Translations under genes and position numbers: made by a program
Notes under the pieces: generated by a model
Told to the model about the DNA's origin: nothing
Database searches by the model: none
Seen by the model: the letters and a program-made list of their open reading frames with translations, nothing else
Shown: piece by piece, positions 7,833 through 12,992 of the stretch
How the letters are laid out: every line of letters begins with the position of its first letter
Position numbering within the stretch: position 1 is the stretch's first letter
Assembly (NCBI GenBank): GCA_963648435.1
Contig: CAVJDT010000049.1
Span: 1-12,992, forward strand
Direction: 5' to 3'
Length of the DNA stretch: 12,992 bases
Source: UMGS75 sp963648435
Lineage (GTDB): Bacteria > Bacillota_I > Bacilli_A > ML615J-28 > CAG-313

Positions 7833-9138
7833 AATTGTTAGTTTAGGTTGTAAAGTTAATAGTTATGAATCAGAAGCAATTCTTAATGACTTTGTCTCAC
7901 ATGGTTTAGAATATACTGAACAAAATGATGCTGATGTAATTATAATTAATACATGCACTGTTACAAGTACTTCTGACCAAAAAAGTAGACAAATAATAAG
8001 AAAATTAAAAAGAGAAAATCCAACATCGTTAATTGTTGCAATGGGATGTTATGTTCAATTACATCAAGAAGAAGCAAGTGAACTTGCGGATGCGATAATA
8101 GGCACTAATAATCGCTTAAAAGCATATGATATTGTTAAGTCATATTTAGATACCAAATCATCAATTGATCATACTTTTACAAATAATAATTTTGTTGATG
8201 ATATTGACAATGTAACTGAATATGAGGAAATGAAAGTAAATGCGGTAAAAACACATACTCGTGGTTTTGTTAAAATTCAAGATGGATGTGAAAACTATTG
8301 TAGTTATTGTGCAATACCTTATGCAAGAGGTAAAATTAGAAGTAGAAAACCAGATGATGTCATTAACGAGATTAAAACCCTAGTTAAAAATGGCACTCAT
8401 GAAGTTATAATTGCGGGAATAAATACTGGAACATATGGGCAAGACTTAGGAAATATTAATTTAGCAAAGTTGATAGAAAGAATCATGATAGAAACTACAC
8501 TTTTCCGTCTTCGTCTATCATCTATTGAATTAATGGAAGTAAGTGATGAACTTTTAAATACTATTAAAAAATATGAAACAAGGATTGCGCATCACTTACA
8601 CATTCCTTTACAAGGTGGATCTGATACCGTGCTTAAGAGAATGCATAGGAAATATTTAACAAGCGATTATCGTAATTTAATTAATAAGATTAAAGTGATG
8701 TTCCCACGTATTGCGATTACAACTGATTTACTTGCCGGTTTTGTTGGTGAAACTGAAGATGAATTTAAGAAGACTTGTTCATTCATTAAAGAAATGAATT
8801 TTTCAATGATGCATATCTTTCCATATTCTAGAAGAAAGAATACAGAAGCTGATAAAATGCCTGGTCATTTGGACCCAAAAGTCATAAATGAGAGAACCCA
8901 TATTTTATTAGACATTGCTAAAAAAATGCAGATAGAGTATGAAAAATCGTTTATAAATGAAAACTGTACTGTCATTACTGAACAAGTTAAAAATGGATAT
9001 TACGTTTCACATAGCAGCAATTATTTAGAAATATACATACCGATAAATCAAAAAATAAAAGAAAATATGATTGCAAATGTAAAAATAATAAAATTTGATA
9101 ATAACAGATTAATTGGTGAAATAATAGAAAGGAATTAA
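7822..9138 (+). CDS. mtaB: tRNA (N6-threonylcarbamoyladenosine37-C2)-methylthiotransferase MtaB
   Basis: MtaB is a radical-SAM enzyme that turns t6A37 into ms2t6A37 in tRNAs reading ANN codons. It uses two 4Fe-4S clusters. I chose the ATG at 7822 (438 residues, MKFRIVSLGCKVN) because AGAGGA at 7809-7814 lies 7 bases before it and this is the family N-terminus; an in-frame TTG at 7798 would add eight unlikely residues. The methylthiotransferase N-domain has cluster cysteines Cys10, Cys45 (NTCTVT) and Cys76 (MGCYVQ). The radical-SAM triad is Cys156, Cys160, Cys163 (DGCENYCSYCAIPYARG). A C-terminal TRAM-like region follows from about residue 375. SLGCKVN and AIPYARGKIRSR favour MtaB over MiaB. 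The gene overlaps rsmE by 11 bases and ends 4 bases before cshB. Confidence 0.94.
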   Translation: MKFRIVSLGCKVNSYESEAILNDFVSHGLEYTEQNDADVIIINTCTVTSTSDQKSRQIIRKLKRENPTSLIVAMGCYVQLHQEEASELADAIIGTNNRLKAYDIVKSYLDTKSSIDHTFTNNNFVDDIDNVTEYEEMKVNAVKTHTRGFVKIQDGCENYCSYCAIPYARGKIRSRKPDDVINEIKTLVKNGTHEVIIAGINTGTYGQDLGNINLAKLIERIMIETTLFRLRLSSIELMEVSDELLNTIKKYETRIAHHLHIPLQGGSDTVLKRMHRKYLTSDYRNLINKIKVMFPRIAITTDLLAGFVGETEDEFKKTCSFIKEMNFSMMHIFPYSRRKNTEADKMPGHLDPKVINERTHILLDIAKKMQIEYEKSFINENCTVITEQVKNGYYVSHSSNYLEIYIPINQKIKENMIANVKIIKFDNNRLIGEIIERN

Positions 9139-9142
9139 GGAA

Positions 9143-10492
9143 ATGAGCAGTTTTAAAGATTATCATTTAAAAAAAGAATTGTTAGAAGCTCTAAATGAGA
9201 TTAATTTTATATCACCTACCCCAATTCAAAAATTAGTTATTCCTCGTGCTATTAAAGGGGAGAGCCTAATGGTCCAAAGTGCTACTGGAAGTGGGAAAAC
9301 ACACGCTTTTTTAGTCCCTATTCTTCAAAAATTAGATGTAAGTAAGAATGAAGTACAAGTGATTATTATTTCACCAACAAGAGAACTTGCAAGTCAATTA
9401 TTTAATGTAGTAACTGACCTTACAAAGTATTTTCCATATGATGTAGCGGTTGCAAAAGTAATTGGTGGGGGAAGTAGAGATATAGAAATTAAAAAATTTG
9501 AAAAAGCCCAACCTCAAATTGTAATAGGAACAATTGGACGTCTTAATGATTTAGTAGTTAATGCTAATGTCTTAAAAATTCATAATGCCACAACTATTGT
9601 TATTGATGAGGCTGATATGATTTTTGAAGAAAAAGAATTAGTGGAAGTTGATAAATTAATTGGTAAAGTTCAAGGAAAACCTCAATTTTTAATTTTTAGT
9701 GCAACGATATCTAAAGGTTTACGTCAATTTTTGAGTAAATATTTAGAAAAAGTTGAACCGATTACTTTAGAAGAAAAAAACCTTACCACAAATAATATTG
9801 AACATATTATGTTACAGTGTAAAGCTAAAGACAAAAAAGAAGTACTAAATGATTTACTAAAAATTATTAATCCATATCTTGCCATAATCTTTGTTAATAC
9901 TAAAGAAGGTGTAGATGAACTTGCCTTAAGTCTTGCTGAAAAAGGATATAAGGTTGGTAAACTTCATGGTGATATGGATGATAGAAGTCGTAAGCAAATG
10001 CTTAAACGGATAAATGACTTAGAGTTTAAGTATGTTGTAGCAAGTGATATAGCATCACGTGGGATTGATATATTAGGAGTAAGTCATGTTATTAATTTTG
10101 ACCTTCCCAAAGATATAGAATTTTACATTCATAGAACTGGTCGTACGGCCCGATATGAAAGTACAGGGGTTGCCTATAGTTTATATGCCTACGATGATGA
10201 TGACTATGTTAAAAAACTACAAGATAAAGGCTTAAAACCAAAGTTTTATCAAATTAAAAATGGCGAACTTGTGGAAACAATATTTAGAAAAAAAATAAAA
10301 AGATTATCACCATCTAAACAAATTGAAGAAGCAATTCACCAAAAAACCCCAATGCCAAAAAAAGTAAAACCAGGTTACCGAAAAAAACGTAAAGAATTAA
10401 TTGAAAAAGAAATACGAAAAGCAAAACGCGAAAGAATTCAAAACATTTATCGCCAAAGAGCAAAGGAAGAAAGAAAAAATGAAAATAGGTAG
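9143..10492 (+). CDS. cshB: DEAD-box ATP-dependent RNA helicase, CshB type
   Basis: This is an ATP-dependent RNA helicase of 449 residues. It has a Q motif (PTPIQ), motif I ATGSGKT (47-53), Ia PTRELASQ, II DEAD (155-158), III SAT (186-188), V near VASDIASRGIDI and VI HRTGRTAR (330-337). The usual TPGR motif reads TIGR (130-133). After the two RecA domains comes a Lys/Arg-rich tail (about 370-449) containing VKPGYRKKRK, which resembles the tail of B. subtilis CshB (YqfR). As in B. subtilis, the next gene is endonuclease IV, and this order supports the CshB assignment. CshB-type helicases act in cold adaptation, ribosome assembly and RNA turnover. The start follows mtaB by 4 bases, with AAAGGA (9128-9133) inside the mtaB end, so translation is probably coupled. 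The helicase call is firm; the subtype is somewhat less so. Confidence 0.93.
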   Translation: MSSFKDYHLKKELLEALNEINFISPTPIQKLVIPRAIKGESLMVQSATGSGKTHAFLVPILQKLDVSKNEVQVIIISPTRELASQLFNVVTDLTKYFPYDVAVAKVIGGGSRDIEIKKFEKAQPQIVIGTIGRLNDLVVNANVLKIHNATTIVIDEADMIFEEKELVEVDKLIGKVQGKPQFLIFSATISKGLRQFLSKYLEKVEPITLEEKNLTTNNIEHIMLQCKAKDKKEVLNDLLKIINPYLAIIFVNTKEGVDELALSLAEKGYKVGKLHGDMDDRSRKQMLKRINDLEFKYVVASDIASRGIDILGVSHVINFDLPKDIEFYIHRTGRTARYESTGVAYSLYAYDDDDYVKKLQDKGLKPKFYQIKNGELVETIFRKKIKRLSPSKQIEEAIHQKTPMPKKVKPGYRKKRKELIEKEIRKAKRERIQNIYRQRAKEERKNENR

Positions 10493-11390
10493 TCATGTAA
10501 GTAATAATGGAATCAAAATGTTAGAAGGTAGTGTCGAAGAAGCTTTAAGCTATGGGGCTAATGCCTTAATGGTATATTTAGGTGCTCCTCAAAATACATT
10601 TAGAAAGCCATTTAATCAAATGCATATCAATGAAGCCTTAGAACTTTGTAAAAAAAACAATATAGATCCTGAAGACATTATTGTTCATGCTCCATATATT
10701 GTTAACCTTGCGCAAAGTGATAACCAAAAATGGGATTATGCAATAACCTTTTTAGGAAATGAACTTATGGGAACATCAATGATTGGCGCAAAATACATGG
10801 TTCTTCATCCCGGTGCTCATGTAGGAATGGGAAGTAATTATGGAATTGAACGAATTGCAAATGGGATTAACTGTATTTTATCTGATACCATTAATTATCG
10901 TTCAGTAATCCTACTTGAAACGATGGCCGGAAAAGGAACTGAGTGTGGTAGAACATTTGAAGAAATAAAGGCTATAATTGACCGTGTTCACAACAAAAAT
11001 AGAATTGGAGTTTGCCTTGATACTTGTCACATCAATGATGCTGGCTATGATATTGTTAATGATTATGAGGGCGTAATTAATGACTTTGACCGAATCATTG
11101 GTCTTGAATATTTAAAGGTAATTCACTTAAATGACTCAAAAAATCCAGTAGGTAGTCATAAAGATAGACACGAAAATATAGGCTTTGGAACTATTGGCTT
11201 TGAGACCTTGATGAAGTTTGTTAATGATGAAAGATTTAAAGAAATTCCTAAAATTCTAGAAACACCCTATATTCCATATACAAAAGATTTAAGTCTTCCA
11301 CCATATCAAGAAGAAATAGCAATGATTAAGTGTGGAAAATTTAATGAAAATCTAAAAAATGAAATAGTTAATAAAATAAAATTAAAATAA
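10479..11390 (+). CDS. nfo: Endonuclease IV (AP endonuclease)
   Basis: Nfo cuts DNA 5' of abasic sites in base excision repair, using three metal ions (zinc in characterised members). The ATG at 10479 gives 303 residues starting MKIGSHVS, the family N-terminus. An upstream in-frame ATG at 10401 would add 26 residues that are only the helicase tail in another frame. AAAGGA (10462-10467) lies 11 bases before 10479. All expected metal ligands are visible: His70, His110, Glu147, Asp181, His184, His216, Asp229, His231, Glu261, in motifs HAPY, LHPGAH, LLETMAG, CLDTCH, IHLNDSK, DRHENIG and LETPY. Numbers match E. coli Nfo to within two residues. The gene overlaps cshB by 14 bases and is the last gene of the operon. 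It is complete, with no sign of damage. Confidence 0.96.
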   Translation: MKIGSHVSNNGIKMLEGSVEEALSYGANALMVYLGAPQNTFRKPFNQMHINEALELCKKNNIDPEDIIVHAPYIVNLAQSDNQKWDYAITFLGNELMGTSMIGAKYMVLHPGAHVGMGSNYGIERIANGINCILSDTINYRSVILLETMAGKGTECGRTFEEIKAIIDRVHNKNRIGVCLDTCHINDAGYDIVNDYEGVINDFDRIIGLEYLKVIHLNDSKNPVGSHKDRHENIGFGTIGFETLMKFVNDERFKEIPKILETPYIPYTKDLSLPPYQEEIAMIKCGKFNENLKNEIVNKIKLK

Positions 11391-11403
11391 AAACAAATTT
11401 AAC

Positions 11404-11423
11404 CATATTTTTTTAAAAATATG
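11404..11423 (+). repeat. Perfect inverted repeat between nfo and the zinc-ribbon genes
   Basis: CATATTTTT (11404-11412) and AAAAATATG (11415-11423) form a 9-bp perfect inverted repeat with a 2-base centre. It ends where the extended -10 of the next gene begins. It may be a weak terminator for nfo (no U-tract beyond the stem) or an operator; the sequence does not decide. Confidence 0.5.
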
Positions 11424-11430
11424 ATACAAT
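11422..11430 (+). promoter_or_regulatory. Probable extended -10 promoter for the zinc-ribbon genes
   Basis: TGATACAAT carries the TGn extension plus a one-mismatch -10 (TACAAT, 11425-11430), 34 bases before the ATG at 11465. No good -35 box is found at 16-18 bases upstream, where the inverted repeat lies. The call rests on the -10 and on position after the nfo operon. Confidence 0.45.
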
Positions 11431-11464
11431 AGTAATATATATTCAGAAATTAAGGAGGAAAAAA

Positions 11465-11884
11465 ATGATTTATTGTAAAGAATGTGGAAAAGTAAACCCC
11501 GATGGAACTAAGTTTTGTGTCGAATGTGGTGCACCACTAGAAGTAGTTGCACAAGCACAGCCAGTAGTTGAACCAACTACTCAAGAGGCTAAAGGTGAAG
11601 CAAAATGTTGGAAAGTATTTGCCAAAGTTGGTTTTATTCTTGGCATAATTACAATTGCATCATCTGTAACATTTATCTTTAGCGTATTTGCCCTTGTTAT
11701 AGGCGAACCAGGTTTAGTATTTTCAATTTTAGGTATGAGAACAAAAGATGCTGGAAGCCATACTAAAGCAAAAGTTGGTATGATTTTATCAATCATCGGT
11801 TTAGTAATCGGCTTTATTATGTATTTAATTATCATTGCCATTGGCTTTGCGGCAGATACTGGTGGACATTACTTTAGTTACTAA
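11465..11884 (+). CDS. Zinc-ribbon membrane protein, copy 1
   Basis: The 139-residue product begins with a zinc ribbon: Cys4-x2-Cys7-x10-Cys18-x2-Cys21 (YCKECG, FCVECG). A Pro/Gln/Glu/Val-rich linker (about 26-45) follows, then two membrane segments at about 55-78 and 104-128 with a short hydrophobic turn between them (LVFSILGM). There is no signal peptide, so the ribbon is probably cytoplasmic. The membrane part, with LVFSILGM and a following GMILSIIGL, resembles small DUF4190-like proteins. Function is unknown; such proteins are often guessed to sense or scaffold, but nothing here shows it. AAGGAGG (11452-11458) lies 6 bases before the ATG. The next gene, 39 bases away, is a tandem duplicate. 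Confidence 0.88.
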   Translation: MIYCKECGKVNPDGTKFCVECGAPLEVVAQAQPVVEPTTQEAKGEAKCWKVFAKVGFILGIITIASSVTFIFSVFALVIGEPGLVFSILGMRTKDAGSHTKAKVGMILSIIGLVIGFIMYLIIIAIGFAADTGGHYFSY

Positions 11885-11923
11885 TAGTACTAAAATTAAG
11901 TTACCATTAAAAGGAAAATTAGC

Positions 11924-12406
11924 ATGTTAGTTTGTGAAAACTGTGGGAAAGTAAACCCAAATGGCACTAAGTTTTGTGGCGAATGTGGTACATCACTAGA
12001 AAAACATATAGAGAAAGTTGAAGTAAAACCAGAAACTGCTGAAGTAGAAGAAACTAAACCAGAGATTAAACTTGAAGCAAATTGTTGGAGAATATTTGGT
12101 AGAGTAGGCTTTGGATTAGGCCTTGCCGGCCTTATTTGCGCCGCATCCATCATTGCAAGTAGTGTAGCATTACTTCTTTGTGGATATGGTTTTGTTTTCT
12201 CAATTTTAGGAATGGTATCAAAAATTAAAGTCAACAAGAAAAAAGCTTTATCAGGAATTATTTTATCAGTTTTTGGATTTGGAATTGGATTGCTATTCTT
12301 CTATATAACATTAAAAGTACTTGATAGTAGACTTAGATACTATGGTATTCGTATTAGTGATTTTTTCAAATTTGCAAAATTATTTATGTTAAAAGTGAGC
12401 ATTTAG
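11924..12406 (+). CDS. Zinc-ribbon membrane protein, copy 2 (tandem duplicate of copy 1)
   Basis: The 160-residue product has the same layout as its upstream neighbour. The zinc ribbon is Cys4, Cys7, Cys18, Cys21 (VCENCGKVNPNGTKFCGECG), and the acidic linker has repeated ETxE/KPE motifs (31-50). Two membrane segments lie at about 62-96 (long, perhaps a hairpin) and 109-131. Shared sites include NCWRIFGRVGF against KCWKVFAKVGF, and VFSILGM. The tail after about 131 (KVLDSRLRYYGIRISDFF) has no counterpart in copy 1 and is basic/aromatic. AAGGA (11911-11915) lies 8 bases before the ATG. The gene is co-oriented with copy 1 after 39 bases and probably in the same transcript. Its TAG stop lies inside a terminator stem. 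Function is unknown. Confidence 0.87.
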   Translation: MLVCENCGKVNPNGTKFCGECGTSLEKHIEKVEVKPETAEVEETKPEIKLEANCWRIFGRVGFGLGLAGLICAASIIASSVALLLCGYGFVFSILGMVSKIKVNKKKALSGIILSVFGFGIGLLFFYITLKVLDSRLRYYGIRISDFFKFAKLFMLKVSI

Positions 12407-12430
12407 CAAGTTAATAGCTAAATGCTTCTT
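12398..12430 (+). terminator. Intrinsic terminator or attenuator overlapping the end of zinc-ribbon copy 2
   Basis: A perfect 10-bp stem AGCATTTAGC (12398-12407) / GCTAAATGCT (12417-12426) encloses a 9-base loop. A pyrimidine run follows (TCTTCTATTTT). The TAG stop codon of copy 2 (12404-12406) is inside the left arm. A ribosome terminating there would cover the stem, so termination may depend on translation. Confidence 0.68.
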
Positions 12431-12470
12431 CTATTTTAAAAGAGTCTTAAAAGTTAAGGAGTGAGAAAAT

Positions 12471-12887
12471 ATGATTATTTGTAAAAAATGTGGATTCAAA
12501 AATCCTGATGCCAACAAATTTTGTTATAATTGTGGTAGTATCCTTGAAAGTAAAGTAAGCATCTTAAAACCAAATCAAAAAGATAAATTATTATTTATTT
12601 ATAAATTAGTAATGTTAGGTTTAATGGTTAGTGGTATAATCCTTTGTTTTATACCATATGGAAAAGTTGAATTTTATGAAGCTGTAATTAGAGAAACCCA
12701 ATATTATCGTTATACTGATTTAGACTTTGTTAATAGTTATACTGCGAAAATTATGCAAAGCGGTGGAGCACGTGGAACAATAGGAATAATATATTTTATT
12801 CTTTGTTCTTTAATATTAGCTTTTTTATTAATAAGGAAATTTCATTTTATAAAAAAAGAGTATATAATTTGCAAAATATTCCTTTAA
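12471..12887 (+). CDS. Zinc-ribbon membrane protein, third and divergent member
   Basis: The 138-residue product starts with the same zinc ribbon spacing, Cys4, Cys7, Cys18, Cys21 (ICKKCGFKNPDANKFCYNCG). Its membrane part differs from the two preceding genes: one helix at about 41-62, a loop of about 40 residues (63-101, with a Tyr-rich stretch QYYRYTDLDF) and a second helix at about 102-121, ending in a basic tail. With the ribbon inside, the loop would face outward. AAGGAG (12456-12461) lies 9 bases before the ATG, so the start is sound. The gene follows a hairpin after copy 2 and precedes a strong terminator. Function is unknown. Shared N-terminus plus a different body suggests domain shuffling or old divergence within a local gene family. 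Confidence 0.85.
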   Translation: MIICKKCGFKNPDANKFCYNCGSILESKVSILKPNQKDKLLFIYKLVMLGLMVSGIILCFIPYGKVEFYEAVIRETQYYRYTDLDFVNSYTAKIMQSGGARGTIGIIYFILCSLILAFLLIRKFHFIKKEYIICKIFL

Positions 12888-12948
12888 CTGATAAAACTTT
12901 ATTATATCAAATATAACACTACTCGCACCCTTATTTACAGCACTACAC

Positions 12949-12984
12949 GCAGTTTTTTAGTATTATCTAAGAGACTGCTTTTTT
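12949..12984 (+). terminator. Strong intrinsic terminator at the right edge
   Basis: GCAGTTTTTTAG (12949-12960) pairs with CTAAGAGACTGC (12967-12978) over 12 positions, two of them G-U, around the 6-base loop TATTAT. TTTTTT follows directly, then GTTTT. It lies 62 bases after the stop of the third zinc-ribbon gene and very probably ends that transcript. Confidence 0.85.
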
Positions 12985-12992
12985 GTTTTATT

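Noticed and set aside
10401..10478. Extended nfo N-terminus from ATG 10401
   Set aside because: The extra 26 Lys/Glu-rich residues are an off-frame reading of the helicase tail. Endonuclease IV begins at MKIGSH, with a ribosome site before 10479.
12427..12470. Separate promoter for the third zinc-ribbon gene (TATTTT near 12432)
   Set aside because: No -35 box or TG extension at a suitable distance. The match is no better than expected in AT-rich DNA.
12851..12916. Frameshift at the seven-A run near the end of the third zinc-ribbon gene, giving a tail ending at 12916
   Set aside because: A -1 shift would add a tail (RVYNLQNIPLTDK) only about ten residues longer than the existing end, with no recognisable domain. 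There is no slippage signal other than the A-run.
1..12992. CRISPR array, tRNA or rRNA genes, insertion sequences, attachment sites
   Set aside because: No regularly spaced direct repeats, cloverleaf-like sequences, transposase motifs or flanking inverted repeats were seen. The only repeated structure is the protein-level YD repeats and the paired domains and genes described.

Overview
The window is strongly AT-rich, and every gene lies on the + strand. The anti-SD-matched ribosome sites (GGAGG), classical lipoprotein signal peptides, the order rsmE-mtaB-cshB-nfo and the absence of outer-membrane features point to a low-GC Gram-positive bacterium (Bacillota, or a related Mollicutes-like gut lineage). 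Tryptophan is always TGG and all ten stops are TAA or TAG, so nothing here requires a TGA=Trp code. The lineage is inferred, not proven.

Region 1 (1-6925) is an accessory module. It starts inside a very large RHS/YD-repeat surface protein whose N-terminus lies left of the window. The visible part runs: a DNRLRE-like N-terminal region, YD repeats, two tandem carbohydrate-binding-like beta-sandwich modules, more YD repeats, the conserved RHS core end, a short hydrophobic segment, and a C-terminal domain of about 165 residues with a Cys/His pattern that suggests a papain/NlpC-like cysteine peptidase fold. Two different lipoprotein genes follow directly; the first has its ribosome site overlapping the RHS stop region. 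The layout is that of a polymorphic toxin with adjacent immunity genes. Because the candidate immunity proteins are lipoproteins, the effector would be expected to act at or outside the membrane. This is the most interesting part of the window. An intrinsic terminator at 6985-7021 closes it.

Region 2 (7028-11390) is a compact housekeeping operon behind a good extended -10 promoter: rsmE (16S rRNA m3U methyltransferase), mtaB (tRNA methylthiotransferase), cshB (DEAD-box RNA helicase) and nfo (endonuclease IV). Genes overlap or are 4 bases apart, so translation is probably coupled. Three of the four act on RNA (rRNA and tRNA modification, RNA unwinding); nfo repairs abasic DNA.

Region 3 (11391-12992) holds three successive small membrane proteins, each beginning with the same C-x2-C-x10-C-x2-C zinc ribbon. 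The first two are clear tandem duplicates (zinc ribbon, linker, two membrane helices); the third keeps the zinc ribbon but has a different membrane part. A hairpin terminator or attenuator that includes the stop codon of the second gene separates it from the third, and a strong terminator ends the window. No gene-free stretch exceeds 300 bases; the longest (6926-7082) holds the terminator and the rsmE promoter.
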